DNA of 64,000 nucleotides. It comes from Coptis chinensis (Eukaryota > Streptophyta > Magnoliopsida > Ranunculales > Ranunculaceae). Position 1 is the stretch's first letter. Every line of letters begins with the position of its first letter. Below the pieces are notes generated by a model. The model saw only the letters and a list, made by a program, of their open reading frames with translations, searched no databases and was not told where the DNA came from. Of this stretch, positions 34,325 to 46,780 are shown one piece after another. The stretch covers positions 85,151,501 to 85,215,500 of the forward strand of contig CM027381.1 of NCBI GenBank assembly GCA_015680905.1. Direction: 5' to 3'. Made by a program: the position numbers and the translations under genes.

Positions 34325-35275
34325 CAGCGATTCTTGTAACCTGTAAATCAATAACCTGTAACCTTGTGGTATTCATTAACCACATAGGAATTTGGCCACG
34401 GAGTGCACAATTGCCAACAACAAGGATCATCAAGTTTTTAAACCCAGTAATATTTTGTGGAATTTCTTCTCTATGGAAATTCCTTGTGAGAATAAGAGTA
34501 GTTAGACTATGGCATTGCTGAAGTACACCCTACACTGTTTGACAAAGAGAGAAATGAGATGCGGGATTTGCAAAATCGTAAGGGATCTCCGCATGGAAAT
34601 TATTCTTAGCAAGGCTAAAGGTTTTCAACTTCCTACAACTCAATAGAGTAGCAGGAAGGGGTCCCGAGAAATGATTAGTGAAGTTAGATTGGGCATTCTT
34701 GTAAAATTGGGACTGATATTCCCTGTAAGAGAATTGTTCAGCGTTGGACAAAACGATAGAGAAGAAGGTAAAAGGCCTGAGAAATTATTGGAGTGTGCAC
34801 TGAACTGCTCTAGTTCTCTGAGATTTCCAAACACATCTGGAAGAGGGCCAGAAAATCTATTTCCATAAACAACTAAAGTTTTAAGTCTGAAAAAGCTTAC
34901 TTAGTCTCTTGCTCAACTGTCCAGAAAAATTGTTGAAAGAAATAGATAGCTGCTCCAAAGATGACATCAAATATAATGCGTTTGGAAGATGGGCAGAAAG
35001 CAAATTGGAATGGACATGCAGCTGTCGAAGAGTCGTACTGCAATTGGTTAAACCTTCTGCAATGAGCCCTCCAGAGAAATGATTCATAGATAAATCCAGA
35101 ATCTGAAGCGCATTTGAGGCGTCACTTATATTAAGTACATCAAGATTCGGATAAGCCAGTAAAGAAATTGTTTGATATATTAAGCGACAAGATAGATGTC
35201 AGACCACCGAGCACCTGTGAAACTGATCCAGATAACATGTTATAGCTGAGATCAAGAACCTCCAACTTCTACAAG
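34325..35275 (-). pseudogene. Phytosulfokine-receptor-like (PSKR) LRR domain fragment
   Basis: Leucine-rich repeats run on the minus strand: KLEVLDLSYNMLSGSVSQVL, LQILDLSMNHFSGG, TLRQLHVHSNLLSAHLPNAL, SSLEQLSISFNNFSGQLSK, LEQFSAHSNNFSGLLPSSL, CRKLKTFSLAKNNF and, near 34400, GFKNLMILVVGNCALRGQIP. The order and wording follow plant PSKR-type LRR receptor kinases. Several frameshifts and stops break it. The signal peptide, the island end and the kinase domain are absent, so this is a piece of the ectodomain only. Receptors of this family bind a sulfated peptide at the cell surface; this copy cannot. Confidence 0.8.
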
Positions 35276-37228
35276 TTAGAAAAAGAATTAATGTCAGGGA
35301 TTTGGGTAGTAAATTCTTAGACAGAACTTCCCAAATGTCAGGAATGGAGAAGACGAACAATTTTTTTCCTCATATGTTATGACAGTAAATTCTTCAAATG
35401 TACAATAGAGAGGAGCGAACATGTTTATGAAGAAGGATTGCCTACAAATTGGAAACAAAGAATAACAAATTAGGAATTCAGTGAATTAGAATTTGATTAA
35501 GAAACTTTAAGAAAAAATAAATCATCAAACTAACCTCATCCATTGTGGTTCCAGAGTATTAAACGTTGGTAACAATTCGTAGGAAAAAAATGAGGGAGAG
35601 AGGATATGATCATGAAGATGGAGAAATTTGTGAAAGCCGGAGATAGAAAGATCTGAAAGAGGGGTGATTGGTCAAGGAGATTCTAACATTTTTGGGAGAG
35701 AATTACGATGGAAAATGGGGTCGAAACGGTGTCTTTTGTGAAAGCAGAATTTCCCGTGTTTTTATTCATTTTTTGTTGACTAACAAATTTACCCTTGTAC
35801 ATAAGTTTTTAAAAATTTTATGTGTGAAACTTTCGGTACCCTTTTGATTTAAAAGATTGGTTTAAATTGTAGAATACGGGGACTAATTTATAAGCATGTC
35901 TTCAGTGCGCGAGATGTATGGGCATTTAGATCAGTACTTATTTGTTGAAATACACCCTCACCTCTGTGTGTGAGTGGCCCAGATTTACCCTCACTTTCTC
36001 TCTCCTGCGCACCCTAGATTTACCCCTAATTTATAAGATATCAAAGACCATTAATACTGAGTAGTGGAAAATGCTCCCAAACCCACCCAAGTAGCCCCTT
36101 TTTTTCCTCAAACTCCACACATCGATTTTTCATAAAAAAAATTCTACCATTTTTTCTTTGATTTTAATTGTTCGTAACCCAAAATAGATAAAAACCTCTT
36201 TCTATACTCTTTTTTCAATTCTACAAAACACTTCCAACTCTCCAAAAAAAAATCATCTCTTCAAACCCTCTCTCTTATTCTTCTCTTCTTCCAATTCACT
36301 TGTATTCGAAAATGAACCAAAATCTTTCCACTAAATACCTTTTTGACTATTGGTTCAATCTTCCTTGTTGAGTTAGGAATTGCGTTCATACCATATTTTA
36401 ATCACTGTTTGGTTGATTATTAAGAGTTGGTTCCCTCATATAATAAGTTTTAAGTTATACAAAACTGTTGATTTTTTGCTTTTTGTAGGATTTGAGTGTC
36501 GTAAGACTGTTGGTTGAGAACACATATGATATAGCGTAAGTGCGCACTGAGCTCAATGGAAGGAGAAGTTGTCTCTTTAGCGGCTCTGCTTATGGTGGTA
36601 CCGAGAGAAGGTGACATCTTTGATTATGGTTTTGATGCCGATGGAGGATTGGCTTTCGAAAGACATGACAACCATCTATGAATGTGCTATACGAGAAGTG
36701 TTGTGTCTTGGTCAAAAGAGGGTTCATTTAAAGTGTCAAGAAGGAGGCTTGGATTGATGAGTAGAACTCATAAAAAGAAATTCTATGCTCATTGAGATTG
36801 AGTTGTTGGCTTATTCGATGCTTCATTCTTGCAAAGGCGACCAATCGAGTCACCTCACCGCTTATTCTTCTTTGCTTTCGTAAAATATAAATATACATAG
36901 GAAGATTGTAATTATTAAAAGTCATTTTGACAATTACCTTAATGTTAGATTGTCAGAAACAAAGATTATCCTATTCATTTAACAATTAATCTGGGAATTT
37001 AGAAGTGGTAAATGACATGAGATGAGGGACACCTAACTTATTCATCTGAAGTGAAAAATGGCCTAAGGTATTATCTGAATTTTAATAATTAAGCAAAGGA
37101 GCATAAAATAATGGTACTAAGGATGAGAAGACAAATCAAACATGGCATTTTGAAGGCAAAGTTATGAGGAGCAATGTGAATGTCTGGATGAGATAGTAAC
37201 AGTTTGAACTATTGTTTAAGGTGTGCGG
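35276..37228. other. Spacer with a 39-bp pyrimidine-rich repeat
   Basis: No gene recognised. A segment at 36254-36292 (ATCTCTTCAAACCCTCTCTC and onward) recurs at 37702-37740. The purpose is unknown; both look like plant 5' leader sequence. Confidence 0.3.
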
Positions 37229-37312
37229 TGAAGAAGTTGTACAGCTTATTCTCGGTACCAACATTGATGTAAATGAAACAGACAGAGAAGGAAACTCGGC
37301 CTTCAGATTGCT
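37229..37312 (+). pseudogene. Second ankyrin-repeat fragment
   Basis: The plus-strand reading EEVVQLILGTNIDVNETD then REGNSAFRL follows the ankyrin consensus (VVKLLLE.GADVN.KD..GNTALHLA). Only about one repeat is preserved. It lies about 7.7 kb from the AKRP-type fragment and on the same strand. Confidence 0.5.
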
Positions 37313-39057
37313 ACCTCTCAAGCACCGCTCCAATACTAAGATTCCCGTGTTTGGTGAATTTCATGTCTCAAGTGCATTGCTATCCTAATAGCAGTTCATG
37401 GTTAAAATCTCTCGTACATGACACATATTTTTTTCTTATACCGTTAAGATTGTGGCGTTTGCTTAATGATAATCGTAGGATTCCATTTCGCTTCAAACGT
37501 GGAGCCAATGGGAGCCGAGAGAAACAAGTTAATGTGACCCCTCCACCTTGCTTGTTTCCAAAGGTTATTTCCAAGCACTCTAGGTATAAGAGACTGCTCC
37601 CTCCAGTAGTCTTTTGCCCTGTAATTGGACAAGTCATACAAATATTCCAATACATTGAAATTGAAAATCAGTGTTCTGTTATCCCAAATATGTTCCAGAT
37701 CCATCTCTTCAAACCCTCTCTCTTATTCTTCTCTTCTTCCCAAATTAAACTAATAATGATAGAGTGATGTCAAAATTAAACTACTAAGTGTTGGGAGACT
37801 TAATTGTGGAAACAGAGCAGTAAAAACCTTTCCCTCTCTCCCCACTTTCGTTCATCAACAAACGCTTTCTCTATGAACCGTACCACCGACTCTAGCACTG
37901 CTATGAATCGCAAGCAGGTTATTTATGATCATGCTTATTTAATTGTTTCGGTTTATTTTTTACTTCTTGATTTTCCATTTTCTTTTTGTCTAATTGCAAC
38001 TTCAGAGTCCATTTAATCAACTCTAGATTCTTGGGTGAAAACCCATTTTCTCGAGCAATCAAAACCATTTGGGAGTACGTAATGCCAATTCTATTAATAA
38101 ATTTATTAAGACATACCAAAAGTTGGAATACCTTGATCCCTTTTCATGTATTGATCTTTTACCAGTGTAACTAAACCTCGGATTTGGGTAATATTTCTCC
38201 GTTTGAAAAGACGTAGTGTTTAACTGAAATTCGTCATAATATTTAGAAATTATCCAATGTTGAAAAAGTTGAAATATCTTCTACTGATTCTTTGGTACCT
38301 TGAAATTGTATGCAAAATCTTGCAAATTGTGCTCTATGGTATACTCAATTTTTTTGGGAATTATTACCTTTTCAATTTCTTTCCATGTGTGTGTGTGTGT
38401 GTGTGTGTGCAAATATGGGGTTCCCACATTATTTCCGGGCTTGAGTCTTTACTCTTCTTCTCAGTCATCTTTCCATTTGTATCTAGAAAAATAATTTGAT
38501 AAATATAACTGATGATGTTTCTGCAGTATCTACTATACAAGTCATTGAGGAAACGTCATTTGGGAAGTGTTCATCTCTGTCAAAAGCATATCCATGTGCT
38601 GAAGTTTATGAATCTACCAAATGTAAGCTGTCTTGAGAAAAGAATAACATTAGAAATGGGAAAATATCAATCAATGATTATACCAGTAATTTTGGTAAGT
38701 ATGTTAATGGATCCGAAATTAAAATAATAATCACATTTAATTATTTTCTCAACAGTCTGCTTATTGCTATTCTCTTACGAGCTCCATCGGCAACTATGGT
38801 TGGTTGAAGGTTCTTCCCAGGTTTCGGTCCTGTATGTATTTAAGAACTTCTTTGTCTCCTTTCCCGCTTTTACTTAAAATTACTGTAGAAGATAGCCAAT
38901 TAAGAGAAATCTAATGAAAAATTGAAAATCGATCATCTGCAAGCATGACATTGATGAGAAAAGGATAGTTGTGGATGGTGCAAAAGCCCCCAAATCAATG
39001 AGCTATACTGGTCTATTTGGTGGATGGCCTAATTATCGGCCACAACCATTTATTAGA
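37313..39057. other. Exon-like patches, unidentified
   Basis: At 37874-37918 MNRTTDSSTAMNRKQ precedes a GT. At about 38525-38630, after CTGCAG, STIQVIEETSFGKCSSLSKA then YPCAEVYESTKC is open, and at 38756-38830, after CAACAG, SAYCYSLTSSIGNYGWLKVL follows. They are on one strand and could be exons of a decayed gene, but the family is not recognised. A (GT)n microsatellite lies at 38386-38410. Confidence 0.3.
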
Positions 39058-39235
39058 TAACTTTTTTAGTGGTGGTGCAAGTGGCAGCGGCTATGGTATG
39101 GTCAAAATAATCTTTTAGATAATGAGCCTGAAGATGTTGAAGGTGGCAATGATAATTTTTTTAGTGGTGGTGCAATAAGTGGCAACGGCTATGGTACGGT
39201 TAGAATGATCCTTTAGATAATGAGGATGAAGACTT
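39058..39235 (+). repeat. About 80-bp tandem duplication
   Basis: TTTTTTAGTGGTGGTGCA, GGCTATGGTA and TTTTAGATAATGAG occur twice in the same order (39058-39137 and 39156-39235), with a few differences. Confidence 0.6.
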
Positions 39236-41324
39236 TGCTGACAAGAGGGGATCAGAAATCTCTCTGTATAATGTGCGAAAAATGACTCGAATGCTCATAA
39301 GATTTGAATTTTTGTACCAAGTAGAGTGAAAATAAGGATATTAGTTGGTCGTGATCCCCCTTCTTTCTTAGTTAATGGCCACTCATTATGTTATGATCTT
39401 TATGTCGGTTTTAATGTGAGAATGTTTTGGCTAATTGGTCATATGTTGTCATGTGTACCAGATTTTATATCTAAATATGTCAAAGCGTAGTTACTGTACA
39501 GAGTAAAAACAGTTAATTGTGAACTATCAATGTAGCAGGTTTTCTAATGGTAGTAATTGTGAACTATCAATGGTAGTAATTGTGCTGGAAGCAGGTTTTC
39601 TAAATATTGGATGTTGCAACCCGAGTGTGGTGACACGTACAGTTCAACATTACGAGTATATACAAGAGTCTGGCTGTCCTTGAAACCTGAACACCAAGTA
39701 TTCACAAGCTTACCTACTATGTAACAAAGAAAGCCAACTGGGAGCGTCTCAATAGAAGCAGTCTCACAAAACACATTACAAGATTACAGACTAGCTCAAT
39801 AGATGCGGCATAAACATTCTACAAACAAAGATATTTACCTAAGTGCATGTCACAAAAACACAAACCAGTTATCTCTAAGCAATTGTTGCCCTATAAACAC
39901 GAGCCTGTAAGGTGGGATGTAGATCCAGAGTCCTGTAAGAACAAAGAAGTGTTGAGCACCCTATAAACCTGCCAACATCAAGCTACAAGGGATGAGTGGA
40001 ATACATGCACCAGCTAAGCACACAAATGAAATATAGACAAAGCATGTAGTCAACAATGTAAAGGTTCCCAGCTATGCTTTGAGGAATGAGGACCCAACAG
40101 AAAGTTCTTGAGCACCAACAAATACAATACCACGTAAAAACACATGCTTTCATAGCCTAAGGAGCCACCTTTGAAGTTTTGTTCACCTCAACATATTCAT
40201 TCAAAATTATAGCGCGATACGTGTTGATCTTTCGGCTGCATACTAATGGCGCACAACAATCAAGACCAAAAATCCCACGAAGGCCGGTTTTACACACAAG
40301 GTTTATTGCATGGACAATTATCACAATACGAAAAAAATTAGGTATGAACATACAAAGGGTAACCTAATGCCTTATGGAAGCTTATATTAAACCTCCAAAT
40401 CTGAGTTGCATTGAAAGTTTGTATATGGTGAGCTAGACGCGAATGATGAAATGAAAAAGAATTCAACTAGAGTATTGTATGTTATAATCACTCACTTGAA
40501 TTAGAGTCATTCTAGGGCGATTGGATTTTACAAAATAAAACTCCACTGATACAAAATATATATTTACTTTTGGACGGTGTTTTGTCTATGCTTTATGATA
40601 CTTTCTCTTTGCAATTGATAAGGTGAAAAAATGGATTGAGGTTATGTGATCTCTTTTGTTAAAATTTAATACATTGAAAGTTCACCCTTTTGGGTTATGG
40701 ATGTCATGGAAGAAGCAACATTCACCGGGTCGCATTTAGCTTTATTTGTAGTGGAATTATTATACAAAATAAATAGCAAATGGTAAATTGGTAATGCATA
40801 TATTGTTACTAATGTACATGAATTTTTCTGTTTGTTTCATGGATTGATGCAGTGAAGGCTTCCCCTGAGAAGGACCTAAACAAGTTTTGCGAGCTCATTG
40901 TTTTATCTTTCAGTGAATATCACTTGCATTGGTATACTTCTTCTTACATTTGTATTTCATTATTTTCAAGTACCTATCTAAATTTGCTCTCAAAAAGGAG
41001 TTGATCCTGTGGACTTGAAGGCAATAAGGCACACAGGAAGTTCAAGAGCAAAACATGATAGTAAGACCACCCTCATTTGGTATTCATTCTCTACAAATGC
41101 TTTGGATTTGGTACAACTAAATCCCGCTCAATGTTTCCCATTCCAATTGGGTTTGAGCAAACTCCATTTTTTGAAAATTATTCATTAAGTAATCTAGGAG
41201 ATGTCAAACCTGAAATGAGATTTAGAATAACATTTTGTTCACAACCCAATTGTTTCCCAATTGAGTTTTTTTGGACCAGTAAACAGCATTACTAATAATG
41301 AAGAATAGGGGGGATAACATGAAT
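39236..41324. other. Spacer, no gene recognised
   Basis: A short GGTAGTAATTGTGAACTATC tandem lies at 39548-39580. A 39-bp segment at 39503-39541 recurs imperfectly at 41806-41844. No coding sense could be named. Confidence 0.3.
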
Positions 41325-41475
41325 TTATTCAATTTAAAAGAAAGTTTCAAGAACCGAGTTTTATATTTCAAAAATATGTCGATGAGCCTAAATGCAGAAA
41401 AATGTTTAGCTTAGTTCACATGTTAGTTGTGTTGCATAATTGTATTGTCGAGGATGCAACAACAACCAAAGGAGG
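41325..41475 (+). mobile_element. PIF/Harbinger-like transposase scrap
   Basis: Two adjoining readings, ESFKNRVLYFKNMSMSLNAE and, one frame over, MLVVLHNCIVEDAT, resemble the end of Harbinger DDE nucleases (LK.RFR.L......ACCVLHNFC.D). At least one frameshift and two stops are present. It is a short and tentative fossil. Confidence 0.4.
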
Positions 41476-41874
41476 TTTCTACTTTTTTCGTTATTCACTT
41501 AGATTCACTCAGAAATTTCTTCCTTGGTTCCCCCTTACAGAATGACCTTTTGCAAGAGCTTCTGAAATTTATTACAATGTCGTGTTAAAAATAAAATGGC
41601 TTGGATCTTGGGAAGAAAAAGAACCAACATCTTCAACTTCTACAAGTGTTTGAAGGTGTGCCTCTATGTCCTTAATTTTATTTCTTCTTTGTTAGTATAG
41701 TTTGTTTGGGTTTTCTTTCTATGAAAGTACATATCTGATTCATGTCTACTTTTATTACATTCGGGTGTATTAAGGGTTCTAGCATCCCATTAATAGAATG
41801 ATAAAAGTAAAAATTGTTCATTGTGAACTATGAATGTAGCAGGTTCGGCCGCAGGCGGACTAATTGGTTAGTAA

Positions 41875-41885
41875 GATATATAAAG
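41875..41885 (+). promoter_or_regulatory. Candidate TATA box of mevalonate kinase
   Basis: GATATATAAAG lies about 135 bp upstream of the ATG at 42018. Position and sequence are suitable, but no further promoter evidence is visible. Confidence 0.45.
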
Positions 41886-42017
41886 ATTGATTTAAAAGGT
41901 CGGCTATGCAAATCATGTCACATGTGGGTGGGCCTTATCCATATTGAAAGCCCAAGAAGATTGTCTTCTTTGTCTTGTTTGGAGAAATTAACAGAAAAAA
42001 CAGACAGAGACAAAAAA

Positions 42018-44539
42018 ATGGAGGTAACTGCTCGTGCACCCGGAAAAATCATACTATCCGGTGAACATGCGGTCGTTCATGGGTCCACAGCTGTTGCAGC
42101 TTCCATTAATCTATATACCCAAGTTTCTCTCCGTTTTTCCAATGGTATTTTTCTAATGCTTAGAACAAGTTTGAAATACTATTCTTTCTGACAATGGCTA
42201 TCCTTAATTAATTATGTAGAGAGTAATGATGGGTTACTAAAATTTCATCTCAAGAATATGGGATTCGAGTTTTCATGGCCAATCGAAAGAATCAAAGAGG
42301 TACTCCCTGAATCAGGCAGTCCTCGTTCGTCCACGCCAAGATCATGCCCGCCAGAATCTATCATAGCGATTACCAATCTAGTTGAGGAACAAAATATTCC
42401 AGAGGCTAAAATCGGTCTTGCAGCTGGCATTACTGCTTTTATCTGGTTATATACCTCAATCCACGGGTGTGTCTCTTAATATATATGTTATTTAACATTT
42501 AAATTCATACTTTGTTGTATTAATTTAGTTTCGTCTTCTATTCTTTTTATTCTATCTCAGTTGCAAGCCTGCTACAGTAGTTGTCACTTCTACTCTTCCT
42601 TTAGGGTCGGGGTTGGGTTCATCTGCATCATTTTGTGTCTCAATGTCGGCTTCCTTGCTTGCATCGTCAGATGCTGTAAATTTGGATTTAGGGCACCAAG
42701 GTTGGTTCTCTTTTGGGGAGAGTGAGCTTGAGTTAGTGAACAAGTGGGCTTTTGAAGGTGAAAAGATAATTCATGGCAAGCCATCTGGAATCGACAACAC
42801 TGTAAGCACATTTGGTATGTTACACTAAGTGTTAGGCCATGGATGACTTTATGACTTCATTTTTCATACTTTTGTGAATCAGTATTCCTCAGACACATGT
42901 GGTGCTTTTTGTGTTCTCTATGCACTCATTCATCTGTCTCGAATATTTATTGGATGTTTTTCTTTTAGTACTCAAATATTTATTGGATGTATCTTGATGT
43001 TAAACAGAGTTCCACTCTCTTCAAAATTTCTGACCACTTTCCAACCTTTTGGAAATGCTCATACTGGGAACATCGTTAGTTAGTTACATCGATCTCTTTA
43101 TCTGTATCTTTGTTCAAGGCATTCGTTCTTATTTTTCAAGTTATACCTCTATAATACTAGTCCTATTTGTAGTAGTATAAGGATATTCATTAACAATAAC
43201 TATTCAAAATGGACATTTATTAATCGCCACCAATTGTATAAACATCTATGGAAAAACTTATTGGGCCTTATCTCCTAGTCTTGCCTTGTGGTAGTCTTTG
43301 TTTTGTAGATTTTCTTCAAAAAGTTGCATTAGCAATATCTTTGTATATTTCCTCATAACTTTGGAATGTATTTTTTTTCAATTTTCTAGTTTGTCAAATG
43401 ATTTTTTCTATTCTTTTCAATTTTGCAAAAAGGTTGTTTTATGGGGAGTTCATTTGAATTTCGGTTAATGTAACAGGCAATATAATCCTGTTCAAGTCGG
43501 GCAAATTGACTCTCATGAAATCTAGTATGCCACTCAAGATGCTTATTACTAATACCAAAGTTGGGAGAAACACAAAGGCATTGGTGGCCGGTGTTTCAGA
43601 AAGGGCCTTAAGGCATCCAGATGCTATGGCTCATGTATTTACAGCAGTTGATTCTATCAGCAAGGAGTTTTCTTCCATTATCCAGTCACCTGCATCTGAT
43701 GACCTCTCCTTAGTTGAGAAGGAAGGGAAGCTTGAAGAGTTGATTGAGATGAACCAAGGTCTTCTCCAATGCATGGGTGTAAGCCATGCTTCTATAGAAA
43801 GTGTGCTTCGCACAACTTTGAAATATAGGTTAGCTTCCAAGCTAACTGGAGCAGGTGGCGGAGGCTGTGTATTGACATTGTTACCAGCATGTATCCAACT
43901 TCTTATTTGGTTTATACCATCTTCTGATTTACTTGAAAAGTTACTTTTCCCATTTTTGCTAGTAGTAAGTAATATTGGTTATTTGTATGCTTGTTCTGCC
44001 ATATTTAATATGCTCTGTGAACTGGATACAATGTGTTTAATGTTTCCATTCAATCACAGTGCTCTGATTTGTTTACTTTACAAGAAGGTTCTAAGTGACG
44101 AAACGCCTTATATGGCGTTTCTGCACATTTTTTGTTATATGTGCCATCTTACATTTTTCTTTAAACAGAAGATGGGGTGGGGAACAAATGTTCCTTTTTT
44201 TAGAGGGTGGCATGAGGGTTTTCTAATTCTACTTTAAAGAGAAAAAAAACACGGAAGTATAGTTTATCTAAATCTGCGGTAATTTATGAAAGGGCAATCG
44301 ATAGAAGTCTACCATATTTCAGTACATTGAAGGATTATATCTTGCCGTTCATTTTCTGTATTTCCTGATTGTCTTATTATTGCTTTCTTCGCCAATGGAT
44401 TCCTTGACCACATGTATCAGTGTTAGCTAAAACAGTTGTTGACAAGGTCATTGCCGAGCTTGAATCGAGCGGCTTCCAGTGCTTAATAGCAGAGATTGGC
44501 GGAAAGGGTGTCGAGATATGCTTTGATGGTTCCAGCTGA
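42018..44539 (+). CDS. MVK: Mevalonate kinase, five exons, intact
   Basis: Phosphorylates mevalonate with ATP to 5-phosphomevalonate in the cytosolic isoprenoid (MVA) pathway. Exons are 42018-42144, 42220-42466, 42561-42814, 43477-43890 and 44421-44539. All introns are GT-AG and phases join without a break to give 386 residues, the usual plant length. GHMP-kinase landmarks are all present: ARAPGKIILSGEHAVVHG at the N terminus, LPLGSGLGSSASFCVS (the ATP-binding motif), GKPSGIDNTVS with the catalytic Asp, and KLTGAGGGGCVLTLLP near the C terminus. The start is the first ATG after the leader and gives the family's usual MEV.ARAPGK start. It is a single gene without cotranscribed neighbours, and the best-supported intact gene in the window. 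Confidence 0.96.
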
Positions 44540-44938
44540 CATTTCCACTGCATCACTAGATCAAAGTAAGATTCAATCCTGACTACAATGACGTTGGCCA
44601 CTTTCTCAAGTTTTTGCAAAATATTTATGCTTTGACTGATTTTCATTCATCGTATGTGATCATTTCAATGTTGTATTGTCTTCATGCTGAATGTATACTC
44701 AATTTGTTGCATGTATGACCTTCAGAATTTGCTAATGCTGATTTTTTAAATCAAGGTTCATAGTCTGTCACTGGTGTTTGAAACAAATCTTGGTTGTGTT
44801 ATTTGTTACTTATTTTCTTATGTGTGTTATTTATATCAATATAGGGACAATCTGCTATGTTGTTAACGTTTTTTTTATATCTATCACACGCATTTATACT
44901 AGTTTTCTTATGGGCAAACTAATCTTCTAGGATTACTT
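44540..44938. other. 3' flank of mevalonate kinase
   Basis: 3' UTR and downstream region up to the LINE-type poly-T end. No separate gene seen. Confidence 0.45.
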
Positions 44939-46780
44939 TTTTTTTTGAAAAATTAAGATGGGGTTAAGGTAGACCCCCACCTGTTATATTGCAAAAGGTT
45001 AAACCTTACAAATCCTCCCTAAGAGTTAGGTCATTAAAAAGAAGTACACAAAGACACAATAATAACTATAGGCTTCAAGCCTAACATACTTAAGACAGTA
45101 CACTGACCATGCTACATTCGAAGCTAAAAAGTAGAGATAGTAGTCCTATTTCCTAGTCATGATTTCCTTAACAATCTTATGATGATCCTTCCTAAGATGA
45201 TTCTGCGCTTTCTCGTAGCTGCAAAAGAATCCTTCGCAAGTGCAACACACATAACTAGTGAGTCCCAAGGTACCATCCCAATACTCTTTGGTGTAGTCCT
45301 CAAGACGTCTCATCTTTTTGTTTTTCGTTAGCGACTTTACCTTCTTCATCATTGCAAGCATAGACTCTATTTCTCCTGATGCACATTCTTGAATCCTTTT
45401 GCTTCTTTTTGGCTTCACAGTAGTCCATTGATTTTGATCCTCAAAAAACGTTACATGCCTTGATGAGCTCTTAGGCAAAACAAGTGTTGGGCCTACTTTA
45501 TCTCCAAAGAACTCGGTTTCATTCTCTGAGAGATCATCCTCTATGTCCTCATCATATCTAACAACTAACCCTTCATACATATCTCATTCTCTACTATTCG
45601 GCAGTTGGCTTGTCGGTAAAACTTTATGTCGATAACTCTCTTTTGTAATTGCCACTCCTTCAATTGTGCGCATGTTAGCATGTGACTCATCCTTTAAATA
45701 GGCTTCACTAGAGTTCAAAAACAGTGGCTCATTCTCATGCTGCTCAACTTGTACCTCAATATGTTCCCTATTCACATAAGGAACTATGTCAGTAATCGGT
45801 GTCTCATTTGTTACTGGATTGGGCACTCCAAGATTTGCAGTGCCACTAGTTTCATCCCTTTCCCCTTCTTGAGGAGTCCATCTCCTTGTACTTCTAATGC
45901 CACATCTTGCCGTAGAATGCCCAAACTTATTGCACTTCGTACATGAGAGAGGCTTCCATGTATATTCCACCCCGACCACCACATCTTTCCCTTTCACTTT
46001 GAGACGAACTGTAAGTTTATATTTGTGATTCACAGAGATCTCTACACAAACTCTTGCAAATGAAAGTCGTTTTCTTTTTGCAGTAGCATCATCCATGAAC
46101 ATAGGTCCTCCGACTAAATTGGCAACATATGATAGGTCATCTAATGTCCATAGTTCTTTCGGAAGATAATTTAGTTTCACCCACATTGGAGCTGTTGTGA
46201 GCTTACTTCTCTGTGCTTCAATATTCACACTCCATGATTTTAGCACAAAAATCCTTCCTGCAATAAAGACTAGTCCAGTTTCCAGTACCATTTGCCGATC
46301 CTCATTACTAGTAAAGCTTATGTAAAAAAGCTCTTTATCTGTTGTTATCTCAAAGCTAGTCTTTAGCTTCCATGTTTTGGTAAAAAAGTCTTTAACAAAA
46401 GGGAAAGACAATCGCTTATCAAGAAAGTAGCCTACGAGATAATCATCCCATTGTTGGATTCCTTGGTCTACCAAGTCATTTGGGACCAAAACAACACCAT
46501 CAAAGAGAATCGGTGTAAAGCTTTTGAGAGTTGTAAGAGTTGTTGCTGCACTAGATCCTTGGAAAAGAGAACTCCAAGAAGTGTGAGTGGAAGTACGAGC
46601 TACTAGCCAGATTACTTGATGAATTAGCCATAGAAATGAGAAATTGAAGAATATTTCTTGAATCTATATCCTATTCAAGTCCTAAACAGGGAAAGAACAG
46701 CGGAAACGAAGAGATAAGATAGGTTACCGACCAAAAAATTGCCAAACAAAGTAATTTTTGGGAGTATTGGATCGAGAAAC
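44939..46780 (-). mobile_element. LINE ORF1-type retrocopy (DUF4283, zinc knuckle) with poly-A
   Basis: The minus strand carries a reading from an ATG at 46631 to 45146. It has a frameshift near 46560, so that most of the reading starts at about 46500, and one in-frame stop at 45584. The DUF4283 part reads WDDYLVGYFLDKRLSFPFVK, then FYISFTSNEDRQMVL, APMWVKLNYLPKELW and ARVCVEI. The CCHC-like knuckle is LSCTKCNKFGHSTARC. The C-terminal half has a C2H2-like CCTCEGFFCSYEKAQNHLRKDHH. A 3' UTR and a run of A (44939-44948 on the minus strand) follow. No reverse transcriptase is present, so it is ORF1 only, retrotransposed or deleted. About 150 bp of 5' leader are visible. Confidence 0.7.

Noticed and set aside
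37273-37767. 164-codon plus-strand ORF and overlapping minus-strand ORFs.
   Set aside because: No recognisable domain on either strand; only the short ankyrin-like start has sense, and in another frame.
43631-43840. Minus-strand ORF opposite mevalonate kinase exon 4.
   Set aside because: Shadow of a strongly supported exon on the plus strand.
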